In this document: piece after piece, positions 43,765 through 53,244 of the stretch
How the letters are laid out: each line of letters opens with the position of its first letter
Numbering within the stretch: the stretch's first letter is position 1
Source: Cyclobacterium salsum
GTDB taxonomy: Bacteria > Bacteroidota > Bacteroidia > Cytophagales > Cyclobacteriaceae
Reading direction: 5' to 3'
NCBI RefSeq assembly: GCF_010119245.1
Contig: NZ_WNKG01000012.1
Coordinates: 123,718 to 187,717, forward strand
Length of the DNA: 64,000 bases
Position numbers and translations under genes: made by a program
Notes under the pieces: generated by a model
The model's input: only the letters and a program-made list of their open reading frames with translations
Database searches by the model: none
Told to the model about the DNA's origin: nothing

Positions 43765-44583
43765 ATGAAAAAGTTAATCGCTTTGTTCATGCTTTTCGGG
43801 ATTTTATTTTCTCCGATGATCACAAAAGCACAAGAAGAAACAGAAGAATCAGAAGCTGACACCACGGAAGAGGCTGCTGCCCCTGCCCCAACTCCTGAAC
43901 CGGATCCCACTCCCGTCATGACCGACGATGAAATTGTTGATGAAGAATTATCCTTTCATCAGGTAATCAAAGACAAATTCATTGAAGGGGACCCTACCTA
44001 CATGACACCAGTGTTGCTGTGTTTGATCTTAGGATTGGCCGTTGCCCTGGAAAGAATCATCACGCTGAACTTGTCTACCACCAACACCAAGAAACTATTG
44101 GCCAAGGTAGAAAATGCGTTGGAAGAAGGCGGAATTGAAGCAGCAAAAGACGTAACGAAAGCCACCAGAGGTCCAGTAGCTTCTATCTTTACACAAGGAT
44201 TGATGCGTTATTCAGAGGGCATTGATATGGTTGAAAAATCCATTATTGCCTACGGTTCCGTAGAAATGGGTAGACTGGAAAAAGGTCTGGTTTGGATCTC
44301 CCTGTTTATTTCCCTGGCTCCTATGCTTGGTTTCATGGGTACAGTAATCGGTATGATTGGTGCCTTTGACTCCATTGAAGCAGCAGGTGATATTTCTCCG
44401 TCTCTTGTGGCCGGTGGTATTAAGATTGCTCTTTTGACTACGGTTGCCGGTTTGATCGTTGCTATTATTCTTCAGTTGTTTTACAACTATTGCGTAGCGA
44501 AAATCGATTCTATCGTAAACGATATGGAAGATGCGTCTATCAGCTTAGTAGACATTTTGGTAAGGCATAAATTGACCAGGTAA
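43765..44583 (+). CDS. exbB: MotA/TolQ/ExbB proton channel family protein
   Basis: A 272-residue inner-membrane protein with an N-terminal signal-like helix, a Glu/Pro/Thr-rich spacer (about 25-60) and three membrane segments: PVLLCLILGLAVALERI, then LFISLAPMLGFMGTVIGMIGAF and LLTTVAGLIVAIILQLFYNY. It forms the stator of a proton-driven energiser with ExbD, powering TonB-dependent uptake such as BtuB. The N-terminal helix and acidic spacer are additions common in Bacteroidota. The last codons form one arm of a perfect 22-bp inverted repeat. Confidence 0.92.
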   Translation: MKKLIALFMLFGILFSPMITKAQEETEESEADTTEEAAAPAPTPEPDPTPVMTDDEIVDEELSFHQVIKDKFIEGDPTYMTPVLLCLILGLAVALERIITLNLSTTNTKKLLAKVENALEEGGIEAAKDVTKATRGPVASIFTQGLMRYSEGIDMVEKSIIAYGSVEMGRLEKGLVWISLFISLAPMLGFMGTVIGMIGAFDSIEAAGDISPSLVAGGIKIALLTTVAGLIVAIILQLFYNYCVAKIDSIVNDMEDASISLVDILVRHKLTR

Positions 44584-44606
44584 TCCTGGTCAATTTATGC
44601 CTTACC
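44559..44606. repeat. Perfect 22-bp inverted repeat across the exbB stop codon
   Basis: Left arm 44559-44580 and right arm 44585-44606 are exact complements, separated by the 4-nt loop TAAT that contains part of the stop codon. The left arm encodes the last seven ExbB residues. After the right arm comes TTTAAAATG, a weak T tract. A stem this long would be very stable in RNA and could protect the exbB 3' end or reduce read-through into the downstream genes. Confidence 0.85.
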
Positions 44607-44643
44607 TTTAAAATGATTTATTTCACTTAAGATTTAAGATAAA

Positions 44644-44973
44644 ATGGATACTACTGATATATTTCTATATGCAGGGTACTTGCTAGTCATTGTTGGAGCA
44701 ATAGTTGCTATACTGATGCCACTGATCCAATCCTTTGGTGACCCCAAAAGTCTTTTGAAGACAGGGCTTGGTGTGATCGTCATTGCTGGTTTGTTTGGCA
44801 TCGCTTACTCCTCAGCAAGCGGTGAGATTGCAGCCAAATACGCTGCAGACCCTTTTAATATTACACCAGAGGGTGCGAAATTGGTAGGTGGTGTGCTGAT
44901 TACAGTATATGCGCTTGCAATACTTGCAATCTTTGGAATTATAGTTACAGAAATCACTAAAATTGTTAAGTAA
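44644..44973 (+). CDS. Small membrane protein of the ExbB/ExbD operon
   Basis: A 109-residue protein with three predicted membrane helices (about 8-26, 37-57 and 82-105) and no recognised catalytic motif. It lies between exbB and the first exbD and is probably co-transcribed with them (2 bp to the next gene). In Bacteroidota a small membrane protein is common at this place; its role in the energiser complex is not known. Confidence 0.75.
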   Translation: MDTTDIFLYAGYLLVIVGAIVAILMPLIQSFGDPKSLLKTGLGVIVIAGLFGIAYSSASGEIAAKYAADPFNITPEGAKLVGGVLITVYALAILAIFGIIVTEITKIVK

Positions 44974-44975
44974 TC

Positions 44976-45611
44976 ATGGGCAAGAGAGGTAGAATGAGTC
45001 AGGAGGTAAATGCAGGGTCGATGGCGGACATCGCCTTCTTGCTTCTTATCTTCTTTCTCGTAACCACGACAATCGCTTCGGACAAAGGGATTATGAACAT
45101 CCTTCCTCCCAAGCAGGATCCGAATGAGCCACCTCCAGAGGTGGATTTAAATGAGCGTAATATTTTTAAAATATCCGTTAATTTAAATGATCAGTATTTT
45201 ATTGAAGATGAAGTTAGGCAAAATATTGATGGACTTTCGGATGAAGTCAAGCGATTCATTCTCAATTTTGGAAATCCTGATGAGGATGCGGTAGCATTAT
45301 TCAATAGTCTTCCGCCCTCCTTGAGGGGTATGGCGGAGCAAAGTCCGGAATCATCAGATCATCCCATGTCCGGAGGAGCTGTGATCTCCATTAAAACCAA
45401 TAGGGGAACGAGTTATGAAAAGTATCTCGAGGTTTTGGATGAAGTCAAAAAAGCTTACTTTGAGATTTATGGAGAGCGTGTGGGGCTTACCGGTGAAGAG
45501 TACAGAACCTTGTCAGGTCAGACTGCCGCCGAAAAGGAGCTTATGGACCGTGGAAAAGAAAATATTCCCATGGCGATTTCCATTGCTGAACCTGATAAAA
45601 TCGGAAACTAA
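44976..45611 (+). CDS. exbD: ExbD/TolR family biopolymer transport protein
   Basis: A 211-residue protein with a short cytoplasmic N-terminus, one membrane helix containing the proton-relay Asp (NAGSMADIAFLLLIFFLVTTT) and a periplasmic domain longer than classical ExbD, with an inserted linker near 95-130. It ends 2 bp before a second exbD. The two together suggest a hetero-oligomeric ExbD. Confidence 0.9.
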   Translation: MGKRGRMSQEVNAGSMADIAFLLLIFFLVTTTIASDKGIMNILPPKQDPNEPPPEVDLNERNIFKISVNLNDQYFIEDEVRQNIDGLSDEVKRFILNFGNPDEDAVALFNSLPPSLRGMAEQSPESSDHPMSGGAVISIKTNRGTSYEKYLEVLDEVKKAYFEIYGERVGLTGEEYRTLSGQTAAEKELMDRGKENIPMAISIAEPDKIGN

Positions 45612-45613
45612 CT

Positions 45614-46078
45614 ATGTCAAAGTTTAAAAAGAAAACCAAAGCGGAAACCAATATTCCAACTTCGGCGCTACCTGATATCATCTTTATGTTGTTGTTCTTC
45701 TTTATGGTGACAACTGTATTGAGGGAACAGGAAATATTGGTTGAACAGAAGATTCCTCAGGCTACCCAACTTCAGAAAATCCAAAAGAAAACCTTGATTT
45801 CTTATCTGTATGTGGGGCAACCTAAGAATACTTCTTTGTACGGTTCGGAGCCACGAATCCAGGCAAATGATGTGCTGATCAATACTTCGGACATTGTACT
45901 TTGGGTAAACCAGCAAAAGGATAATCTTTCTGAAGCTGAAAGAGATCAGATTTGGATCTCTCTCAAAGCCGATAGAGATGTGAAAATGGGTCCTATTAGC
46001 GACATTCAATTTGAATTAAGGGAAGCAGATGCCCGAAAATTGATGTATGCCTCCGTAGGAAGAGTGGAGAATAATTAA
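45614..46078 (+). CDS. exbD: ExbD/TolR family biopolymer transport protein (second copy)
   Basis: A 154-residue ExbD with membrane helix and relay Asp in PTSALPDIIFMLLFFFMVTT and a periplasmic domain ending in a TolR-like beta segment (VKMGPISDIQFELREADARKLMYAS). The MV-T pattern matches the first copy but the sequences are otherwise divergent. Last gene of the operon, followed by a terminator. Confidence 0.9.
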   Translation: MSKFKKKTKAETNIPTSALPDIIFMLLFFFMVTTVLREQEILVEQKIPQATQLQKIQKKTLISYLYVGQPKNTSLYGSEPRIQANDVLINTSDIVLWVNQQKDNLSEAERDQIWISLKADRDVKMGPISDIQFELREADARKLMYASVGRVENN

Positions 46079-46103
46079 TTCAAAACTGAATAGAAATGAA
46101 TTA

Positions 46104-46133
46104 AGGCTACCTGTATAAGGTAGCTTTTTTTTT
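46104..46133 (+). terminator. Terminator of the ExbB/ExbD operon
   Basis: Stem GCTACC/GGTAGC (46106-46111 and 46119-46124) is followed by nine T, 26 bp after the second exbD stop. Confidence 0.85.
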
Positions 46134-46435
46134 AACGTTATTTGCCGGATATTTCCTGCCCCGCTCTGAAGTGGTGTCAGCCTGTCTCGGACTTTTTCTG
46201 GTGATTCCAGTACGCTTCCCTCCTCAAATTACTATCGGGCGTATATAGCTACCCATTTCTCCTAGCAGGTGCTAGGATCGCTGCGTGAAAGGAAATGTCA
46301 TCCCCTTTCTGTGAGTGGAGCTTTTTTAACACTGTGGAACGTACCTCTTCATGCCTGACCTCTAATGTGATAAATATTACTTTTTCTCCTCCATTCATGC
46401 TTTACTTTTGTTATGTATTTTAACAAAAGAAGGAA
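46134..46435. other. Intergenic region with candidate promoter
   Basis: A 302-bp stretch without a gene. A TAnnTTTG match, TACTTTTG, lies at 46403-46410, about 25 bp before the rhodanese start, and may be its -7 element; no clear -33 TTTG was found. Nothing else is recognised. Confidence 0.35.
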
Positions 46436-46762
46436 ATGTTTAATTTATTTCATAAAAAAGCAAAGCAATATACAGACCTGAATGCCGAAGAATTCTATAA
46501 TGGTATGAAAGGAAAGGAAGCGGTTATCATTGATGTAAGAACGCCTGGTGAGTTTTCCGCCGGAAAACTTCCCGGTGCCAGGAATATGGATATGATGGCC
46601 CCGGGTTTCAACAAACAAATTCAAAATTTGCCCAAAGACAAGGCGTACTACTTGTATTGTCGCAGTGGGAATCGCAGTGGTCATGCCTGTGATACCATGG
46701 CAGATTTAGGTTTTGAAAAAGTATATAACCTGGCAGGAGGTATTATATCCTGGCCCTATTAA
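46436..46762 (+). CDS. Single-domain rhodanese
   Basis: A 108-residue cytoplasmic sulfurtransferase. The rhodanese fold shows VIIDVRTPGEFSAGKLPGARN and active-site loop CRSGNRS with Cys75. It probably carries persulfide sulfur. It is followed at 80 bp by an MBL-rhodanese enzyme and two sulfur-transporter halves, forming a sulfur-handling module. Confidence 0.92.
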   Translation: MFNLFHKKAKQYTDLNAEEFYNGMKGKEAVIIDVRTPGEFSAGKLPGARNMDMMAPGFNKQIQNLPKDKAYYLYCRSGNRSGHACDTMADLGFEKVYNLAGGIISWPY

Positions 46763-46842
46763 ACTTCTTGTGTGACCAAAGTCCTATAACTGGGGTGCAA
46801 GAGGTCCTATTTTGCATTATCAATCATTAATCAATTATTCCA

Positions 46843-48264
46843 ATGAAGATAGAACAAATTTATACGGGTTGCCTGGCCCAGGGGGCCTATTATATTGAGT
46901 CGAACGGTGAAGCGGCCATTGTGGATCCCTTACGGGAAGTACAGCCCTATATAGAAAAAGCCGAACGAAACGGAGCCACAATCAAATACATTTTTGAAAC
47001 CCATTTTCATGCGGATTTCGTTTCCGGACACCAGGATTTATCTACCAAGACCGGTGCTGAAATTGTATTTGGGCCGACGGAGATGCCCATGGGCTTTGAG
47101 GCGATTGTGGCCAAAGATAATCAAGAATTTCAAGTGGGCGGTGCAACGGTTACCCTCATTCATACCCCGGGCCATACCATGGAAAGTTCCGTCTTTTTAG
47201 TGAAAGATGAAACCGGAAAGGAAGTGGCCTTGTTTACTGGTGATACCCTGTTTATAGGGGATGTAGGAAGACCGGATCTTGCACAAAAGGTGATCAAAGA
47301 CCTTACCCAGGAAAAGCTTGCGGCTCATCTCTACGACTCCCTGCGTGAAAAAATCATGCCCTTGGCGGACCATCTGATTGTATATCCTGCGCACGGTGCT
47401 GGCAGTGCTTGTGGTAAAAACATGAGCAAGGAAACCAGCGATACGTTGGGAAACCAAAAGAAAACCAATTATGCCTTGCAGGAAATGAGCAAGGAAGACT
47501 TCATTAAGGAAGTACTTACCGGATTGACACCCCCTCCTTCCTATTTTCCTCAGAATGTGTTAATGAACATTCAGGGCTATGATAGCATAGATGAGGTGTT
47601 GGATAGGGGACAGCAAGCCTTGTCTCCGGATGCTTTTGAAGCTGCCGCGAACGAAACGGGGGCGGTAGTCCTGGATACCCGGAAGCCGGAGGTATTTGCC
47701 AAAGGCTTTATACCAAACGCCATAAATATTGGCATCGATGGAAGTTTTGCCGTTTGGGTAGGAACACTGATACCGGATGTGAAACAGGAAATCCTGGTGG
47801 TAGCCGATGAAGGCAGGGAAGAAGAAGTCATCACACGCTTGGCCAGAGTGGGCTACGACCATGCTTTGGGTTACCTGAAAGGCGGCTTTGATGCCTGGAA
47901 AGACGCTGGTAAAGAAGTGGATATCATTCCCATGGTGTCTGTGGATGAACTTTCAAATCTTAAGAAAGCCAATTCGGAAATGAAAATACTGGATGTCAGA
48001 AAGGCCAGTGAACATACAAGCGAACATCTGATTGGGGCGGAAAATGTACCGTTGGATTACATTAATGAAACGCTGGCTGAAATAAACAGAGAGCAAACCT
48101 ATTACGTACATTGTGCTGGAGGGTATCGATCCATGATTTTCAACTCGGTTTTGAGGGCCAGAGGTTATGACAATTTGGTTGATATTCAAGGTGGGTTTGA
48201 TGCCATAAAAGCATCGGGAAAGTTTGAAGTAAGTGAATACGTTTGCCCCACAACGTTATTGTAA
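46843..48264 (+). CDS. MBL-fold persulfide dioxygenase-like protein with two rhodanese domains
   Basis: A 473-residue protein. An N-terminal metallo-beta-lactamase domain (about 1-240) has ETHFHADFVSGH (His54, His56, Asp58), HTPGHTMESS and FTGDTLFIGDVGRPDL, like ETHE1/Blh persulfide dioxygenases. A first rhodanese domain (about 260-360) has no cysteine at the active loop (VVADEGREEE). A second (about 370-470) keeps it in HCAGGYRS (Cys424). It likely oxidises glutathione or low-molecular-weight persulfide to sulfite and passes sulfur on. Confidence 0.92.
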   Translation: MKIEQIYTGCLAQGAYYIESNGEAAIVDPLREVQPYIEKAERNGATIKYIFETHFHADFVSGHQDLSTKTGAEIVFGPTEMPMGFEAIVAKDNQEFQVGGATVTLIHTPGHTMESSVFLVKDETGKEVALFTGDTLFIGDVGRPDLAQKVIKDLTQEKLAAHLYDSLREKIMPLADHLIVYPAHGAGSACGKNMSKETSDTLGNQKKTNYALQEMSKEDFIKEVLTGLTPPPSYFPQNVLMNIQGYDSIDEVLDRGQQALSPDAFEAAANETGAVVLDTRKPEVFAKGFIPNAINIGIDGSFAVWVGTLIPDVKQEILVVADEGREEEVITRLARVGYDHALGYLKGGFDAWKDAGKEVDIIPMVSVDELSNLKKANSEMKILDVRKASEHTSEHLIGAENVPLDYINETLAEINREQTYYVHCAGGYRSMIFNSVLRARGYDNLVDIQGGFDAIKASGKFEVSEYVCPTTLL

Positions 48265-48290
48265 GCTTTTTTTGGTTGATGTGTTGGTTC

Positions 48291-48322
48291 ATGGCAGGGA
48301 AAGCTTCCCTGCCATTTTTATA
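48291..48322 (+). terminator. Terminator after the MBL-rhodanese gene
   Basis: A perfect 11-bp stem ATGGCAGGGAA/TTCCCTGCCAT (48291-48301 and 48305-48315) with a 3-nt loop and T5. It separates the enzyme gene from the transporter genes, though read-through is possible. Confidence 0.85.
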
Positions 48323-48386
48323 AAAAGTTTCCTTCTTGGTAGTTCGCTAAGGGAAAAAGAAAAATTTAAATTAAAACGTAATAAAA

Positions 48387-48968
48387 ATGGAACAATTGAT
48401 AGAATGGATTAAGCAACCCTGGCCCTGGTATGTGGCCGGTCCCTTGATTGGATTAACCGTGCCAGCCCTATTGTTAATTGGCAATAAATCCTTTGGCATA
48501 TCCTCCTCGCTGCGGCATGCCTGCGCTGCCTGCATACCGGCAAAAATCCCTTTTTTCCAATACGACTGGAAGAAGGAATTATGGAATATCCTGTTTGTAG
48601 TCGGTATATTTCTTGGGGGAGTGATCGCCGCGCTCTTTCTTTCCAATCCGGCGGCAGTAGTAGTGGCAGAAAGCACGCAACAGGATTTAGCCCAATTAGG
48701 AATCACTGATTTCAATAGCCTGTTGCCGGCAGATATTTTTAGCTGGTCCAATCTGTTTACGCTTAAAGGGCTTTTCTTTTTTGTTATTGGAGGTTTTCTG
48801 ATTGGTTTTGGTACCCGGTATGCAGGAGGCTGTACTTCTGGTCATGCCATAATGGGCATCAGTAATCTGCAGTGGCCATCGATGCTCGCAACGGTCTTTT
48901 TCATGATTGGCGGGTTTGTAATGACTCACTTGATCCTGCCTTTTATCATGGCTTTGGTTGGATTTTAA
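48387..48968 (+). CDS. YeeE/YedE family sulfur transporter, first half
   Basis: A 193-residue membrane protein with about 5 helices. Conserved cysteines appear in [12 protein letters not shown] and in [11 protein letters not shown], the thiosulfate/persulfide-relaying motifs of TsuA-like YeeE transporters. The second half of the family is encoded separately at 49011, so the transporter is split into two genes 42 bp apart. Confidence 0.88.
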   Translation: MEQLIEWIKQPWPWYVAGPLIGLTVPALLLIGNKSFGISSSLRHACAACIPAKIPFFQYDWKKELWNILFVVGIFLGGVIAALFLSNPAAVVVAESTQQDLAQLGITDFNSLLPADIFSWSNLFTLKGLFFFVIGGFLIGFGTRYAGGCTSGHAIMGISNLQWPSMLATVFFMIGGFVMTHLILPFIMALVGF

Positions 48969-49010
48969 GGTATCGTTAAAGGGAATTTAAACAAATCAAA
49001 AAAGAACGAA

Positions 49011-49499
49011 ATGGAAGTAAAAGAAAAAATACCAGCCAATCCGGTAGAATGTGAAGCCCCTAACATGGGCAAGTCCGGAGAATCTGGATGGAAGTTATTG
49101 AGATACCTGATAGTGGGTGTTTTATTTGGGATCGTATTTGTAAAAGCAGAAGTAATATCCTGGTTTCGGATTCAGGAAATGTTCCGATTACAGTCCTTCT
49201 TTATGTATGGAGTGATAGGATCTGCCATTTTGGTAGGAATGGTTTCCATCCAGCTCATCAAGAAGTTTGGTGTAAAGACAATAAGCGGTGAACCGATTAA
49301 GATTGCAGACAAGGAATTCAGGAAAGGCCAGGTGATCGGGGGATTTATTTTCGGTCTCGGTTGGGCACTTACCGGAGCCTGTCCCGGGCCTTTATTTGCC
49401 CAAATAGGATTTGGCTATTCGGTGATTGTAGTGACCTTGCTAAGTGCGATTGCTGGCACCTGGGTGTACGGAAAATTTGCTGATAAATTACCTAATTGA
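49011..49499 (+). CDS. YeeE/YedE (DUF6691) sulfur transporter, second half
   Basis: A 162-residue membrane protein with 4 helices. GLGWALTGACPGPLFAQIG carries the conserved Cys of the second YeeE repeat. A soluble N-terminal tail with Cys (ECEAPNMGKSGE) precedes the first helix. It pairs with the upstream half to make a full transporter that would supply sulfur to the rhodanese enzymes. Confidence 0.88.
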   Translation: MEVKEKIPANPVECEAPNMGKSGESGWKLLRYLIVGVLFGIVFVKAEVISWFRIQEMFRLQSFFMYGVIGSAILVGMVSIQLIKKFGVKTISGEPIKIADKEFRKGQVIGGFIFGLGWALTGACPGPLFAQIGFGYSVIVVTLLSAIAGTWVYGKFADKLPN

Positions 49500-49507
49500 G
49501 AGGATTT

Positions 49508-49535
49508 AAGCCGGGCCATTTGATGGGTCCGGCTT
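49508..49535. terminator. Terminator between the sulfur module and smc
   Basis: Stem AAGCCGGGCC/GGTCCGGCTT (one G-T pair), followed by TTATA on the + strand. It lies 9 bp after the transporter stop and 10 bp before the end of smc on the other strand, so it may work in both directions, better for the + strand. Confidence 0.7.
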
Positions 49536-49544
49536 TTATATTAG

Positions 49545-52500
49545 TTAGCCTTCCTCCCCCTCTTCTTCTACCAATTCTCTCAGGTCTACCGGTACCACTC
49601 TGGATACCCCTGCCTCAATCATGGTAATGCCATAAATAATATCCGTGCTGGCCATGGTTCGTTTATTGTGCGTCACAATAATGAACTGGGACTCGTTGGA
49701 AAAGGTCTGAATGATCTGATTGAATTTATCAATATTAGCATCGTCCAAGGGTGCATCCACTTCATCAAAAATACAGAAGGGGGCGGGTTTGAGCAGATAA
49801 ATTGAGAATAGAAGGGAAGTGGCAGTCAGGGTTTTTTCTCCTCCTGAAAGCTGATTGATGGAAAGGGGTCTTTTTCCTTTGGGTTTGGCAATAATCTCAA
49901 TGCTGCTTTCCAGAGGCATGTCCGGATCCGTAAGTTTTAAATCGCAATCGTCTTCTTCTGTAAACAATGACCGAAAGACTTTTACAAAGTTTTCTTTGAT
50001 TTTCCCAAAGGCATCCAGAAAAGTTTCCCTGGCTACCTGGTCGATCTCACTAATGGTGGTGATTAGGGACTCTTTGGCTTTGATGAGATCCTCTTTTTGA
50101 TCCGTGATAAACACATGCCTTTCCTTGATTTCATCAAAGGCCTCCATGGCCATGGGATTGATCGGACCCATTTTCTCTAGCTTGCTTTTAGCCTGCTGCA
50201 CTTCTTCCCTGAGCGTCGCCTCATCTTTCCCGGCAAATTCCTCCGTCTCCTCGGGATCTTCCTGCATCAGCTGATCCAGGTCCAGTTCAAATTCCACGTT
50301 TAGCCGTTCTTTTATCGCATTTAGTTTCAGATTGATTTCGTTGGCACCCTGCTTGAATTCCATGATCAGGCCATCCACACGTTCTTTATTTTGTTGGATC
50401 TCACGAATGGATTTATCGGATTGGTCTATTTCTCCCCGGAGCGCATAATAGGCCTTTTCCGCTTCGCTTACCCCAGCTTCTATCTGCTCCTTTTCCGTAT
50501 ACAATTCAATGAGTTCATCATCCTTCACCTCATTGTTATCGATCAGCCCCCTTATCTCCTGATCGGTTTGCGTCAATTCTTTTTGGGACTTCTCTATGCG
50601 TTCATGGCTGCTGTCAAAGGTGCTTTGTTTAAAGCCGATTTCCTGCTCAATGCTTTGGAGCTTATTTTCTTGCTGGTGAAAGCGGATGTTTTCTTCATTG
50701 TATTGGGAAGAACAGCGGGAAAGTTCCTCTCCCGCCTCCAGCAGGTGTTGGTTGATCTCTTGAATTTCTTCCTCCAGGGCTGAAAAGGCCTGTTTTTCCG
50801 TTTGAAGCGTTGGACCTAGTTCCGATAGCTCTTCCGACAGCTCGTGAATTTTCTCCTGGATATCCTCCTTTTTATTGGCATTGGAAGTAAGCATCTCAGC
50901 CAATTGCTCCTTTTTCGTTTTCACAGAAACGTATTCCTGATTCAATTCATTAACGACCGATTGTTTTTCTTCAAGAGCCGATTTGAAGCTGATGGCTTTT
51001 AGATTGGAATACTCCGCCGTTTTGTTGTCCAGATTGGTTTTAATTTCATTGATGTTTTTTTGAAGATTTTTGATTTCCTTTTCCAGTTTTTCCAGGTTCT
51101 TGGCCCGGCCTATTCGTTTCCCTTCAAAGAGACCTACCGAGCCTCCGGAAATCGTAAAGCGTCTGTCAATAAATTTACCACTTTCAGTAATAAAAATGGC
51201 TTCCTGTGTTTTGGGAACCTGGTGTATGTCCCCGTTAAAAATATAAACATCATCCAGCAGGTATCCTACCAGGCGGGCGTATTTGCTGTCATATTCGATG
51301 ATTTCAGTTGCTGGTACCGCATCCGAAAACAGTTTGTTTTGGGTAGGACGGAATTTTTCAAACCGCTCCAGAATAAAGAAGTTCGCCTTTCCTTTTCCGG
51401 CGTCGCTCAATAATTTCACTGCCTCTATGGCTTCCTTTTCCTGCTCTACCACATAATAATTCATGTAGGTCTCCAGGAAATTTTCGATCGTCACCCTGTA
51501 TTTTTCATCGGTTGTCAGGATGTCGGATAGGAGGGGGGTGTTTTTTCCCCAACTGCTGTTTTTCTTTAAAAATTTTATCGCTTCCGGAAAGCCTTCGAGG
51601 TTATCCACCAGCGATTTGGTAAGTTGAAACTCATTACTTTTGGCATCTAATTTTCGGTTGACCTGAGTAAGTTCTTCCCGGATCAGTTCCTGGGTCCGGT
51701 TAGTTGCTTCCAATTTCTGCTGGTGGGCTTCTTCATCAGTTTTTATCCGATGCAATTCCCGCTTCTCCACTTCCAGTTGGCTTTGAATGACTTCCAGTTT
51801 TTCCTTGAAACCGGCCAGATTCTCCACCTGGCTGCTATCGTCGGTAGCAGTCTTTTCCAATTCCTGCTTTAAGGTAGTGAGCTGAATCTGTTTTATTTCC
51901 TGGCTTTTCGAAAGCTGGTACATCTCATCCCTTTTACCAGAATAGTTGCTTTGCAGGACCCGCTGCTTTTCCTGGGTAGCGGCATGCTGGGATTTTTTGT
52001 CTTCATAGATGGCTTTGAGGTCTTGTACCTGAAGTTCTTTCTCCGCGATCAATTTTGCCGCAACGGCCTTTTCCTGTTCCAGTGAGCGGATACTGAAGCT
52101 TGCCCGTTCGTTACTCTTTTTATCCTCTTCGATTTGCACTCGCAATTCTTGTGATTTGTCCTGTAGGAATCGAAGCCGCTCATTTTTTATTTTTTTATCA
52201 CTTTCAAACTGCCGTATTTTGAGCACGTGTTCGTTCAGTGTCTTTTGCCGGCTACCCAGCAATTTTTCTTTAGTAACCATCTCCGTTTTCAGGTTTTCCA
52301 GGGCCGCTTCTTTGGCGGCGATGGTCGCATTTAACTGAACTTTACGGTCACTTTCCTCCTCCAGCTTTTGATTCAACTGGATGAGGCCATCCCGGTGTTG
52401 GAGCACACCTTTTTTTGCTAAAGCAATGTTGGAGGCTTTGTAGGATTTTTTGATTTCAAAATACCGGGCAGCCTGGCGGGCTTGTTTTTCAAGAGATTTT

Positions 52501-53105
52501 AGGTTTTTTTCTATTTCATAAAGCAAATCTTCCACCCGGTCCAGGTCCGCGTCGGTATCCTCTAGTTTTCGCAGGGTTTCCTTTTTACGGGTTTTGAACT
52601 TAGATATGCCGGCCGCTTCTTCAAAAAGCTCCCTCCTGGAATTGTTCTTGTCATTGAGCAATTCATCAATCATTTTCAACTCAATAATGGCATAGCTGTT
52701 GGAATTGATGCCTGTATCCATGAACAGATTGGTGATGTCCTTCAGCCGGCAGGTTACGCCATTTAGTAGGTATTCGCTGTCACCTGATCGGTAATACCTT
52801 CGCGAAATCGTAACATGGGTATATTCGGTGGGGAGGAGGTTTTTGGTGTTTTCAAAGGTCAGCGATACCTCGGCCATGTTTAGAGGCTTCCGGTTTTTTG
52901 TCCCGTTGAAAATAACATTTTCCATCTTGTCAGAGCGCAGCATGCGGGTCTTTTGTTCTCCCAACACCCATCGGATGGCATCGACCACATTTGATTTCCC
53001 GCAACCATTGGGACCTACGATCCCGGTAATACCTTTGTCAAAATGAATCAGTACTTTGTCACCGAAACTTTTAAATCCCCTGATTTCTAATTTGGAAAGC
53101 TGCAT
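49545..53105 (-). CDS. smc: Chromosome segregation ATPase SMC
   Basis: A 1186-residue SMC ATPase that condenses and organises the chromosome as a dimer with ScpAB. The N-terminal head has Walker A GPNGCGKSNVVDAIRWVLGEQ. Long coiled coils (about 170-500 and 670-1000) flank a hinge (about 510-660). The C-terminal head has the signature NQLSGGEKTLTATSLL and Walker B FCIFDEVDAPLDDAN. ATG 53105 (MQLSKLEIRGFKSFG) is the usual family start; the open frame extends 18 residues further upstream. Confidence 0.95.
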   Translation of the reverse strand: MQLSKLEIRGFKSFGDKVLIHFDKGITGIVGPNGCGKSNVVDAIRWVLGEQKTRMLRSDKMENVIFNGTKNRKPLNMAEVSLTFENTKNLLPTEYTHVTISRRYYRSGDSEYLLNGVTCRLKDITNLFMDTGINSNSYAIIELKMIDELLNDKNNSRRELFEEAAGISKFKTRKKETLRKLEDTDADLDRVEDLLYEIEKNLKSLEKQARQAARYFEIKKSYKASNIALAKKGVLQHRDGLIQLNQKLEEESDRKVQLNATIAAKEAALENLKTEMVTKEKLLGSRQKTLNEHVLKIRQFESDKKIKNERLRFLQDKSQELRVQIEEDKKSNERASFSIRSLEQEKAVAAKLIAEKELQVQDLKAIYEDKKSQHAATQEKQRVLQSNYSGKRDEMYQLSKSQEIKQIQLTTLKQELEKTATDDSSQVENLAGFKEKLEVIQSQLEVEKRELHRIKTDEEAHQQKLEATNRTQELIREELTQVNRKLDAKSNEFQLTKSLVDNLEGFPEAIKFLKKNSSWGKNTPLLSDILTTDEKYRVTIENFLETYMNYYVVEQEKEAIEAVKLLSDAGKGKANFFILERFEKFRPTQNKLFSDAVPATEIIEYDSKYARLVGYLLDDVYIFNGDIHQVPKTQEAIFITESGKFIDRRFTISGGSVGLFEGKRIGRAKNLEKLEKEIKNLQKNINEIKTNLDNKTAEYSNLKAISFKSALEEKQSVVNELNQEYVSVKTKKEQLAEMLTSNANKKEDIQEKIHELSEELSELGPTLQTEKQAFSALEEEIQEINQHLLEAGEELSRCSSQYNEENIRFHQQENKLQSIEQEIGFKQSTFDSSHERIEKSQKELTQTDQEIRGLIDNNEVKDDELIELYTEKEQIEAGVSEAEKAYYALRGEIDQSDKSIREIQQNKERVDGLIMEFKQGANEINLKLNAIKERLNVEFELDLDQLMQEDPEETEEFAGKDEATLREEVQQAKSKLEKMGPINPMAMEAFDEIKERHVFITDQKEDLIKAKESLITTISEIDQVARETFLDAFGKIKENFVKVFRSLFTEEDDCDLKLTDPDMPLESSIEIIAKPKGKRPLSINQLSGGEKTLTATSLLFSIYLLKPAPFCIFDEVDAPLDDANIDKFNQIIQTFSNESQFIIVTHNKRTMASTDIIYGITMIEAGVSRVVPVDLRELVEEEGEEG

Positions 53106-53184
53106 GTAATAGGTAAGGTTATCGCCAAACAAATTTAACCTAAAGGTTCCAAATAGCAAGGAAGCTTAGGTTGGATATCAATCA

Positions 53185-53218
53185 AAAAGCCAGTTCAACG
53201 AGTAGTTGACTGGCTTTT
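53185..53218 (-). terminator. Terminator of the receiver-domain gene
   Basis: Stem AAAAGCCAGT-CAAC with one bulge against GTTG-ACTGGCTTTT; on the minus strand the stem runs into TTTTTGATT. It lies 27 bp after the receiver stop and separates it from smc. Confidence 0.75.
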
Positions 53219-53244
53219 ATTGGGTGGTTCGGTTCCGGATGGAA

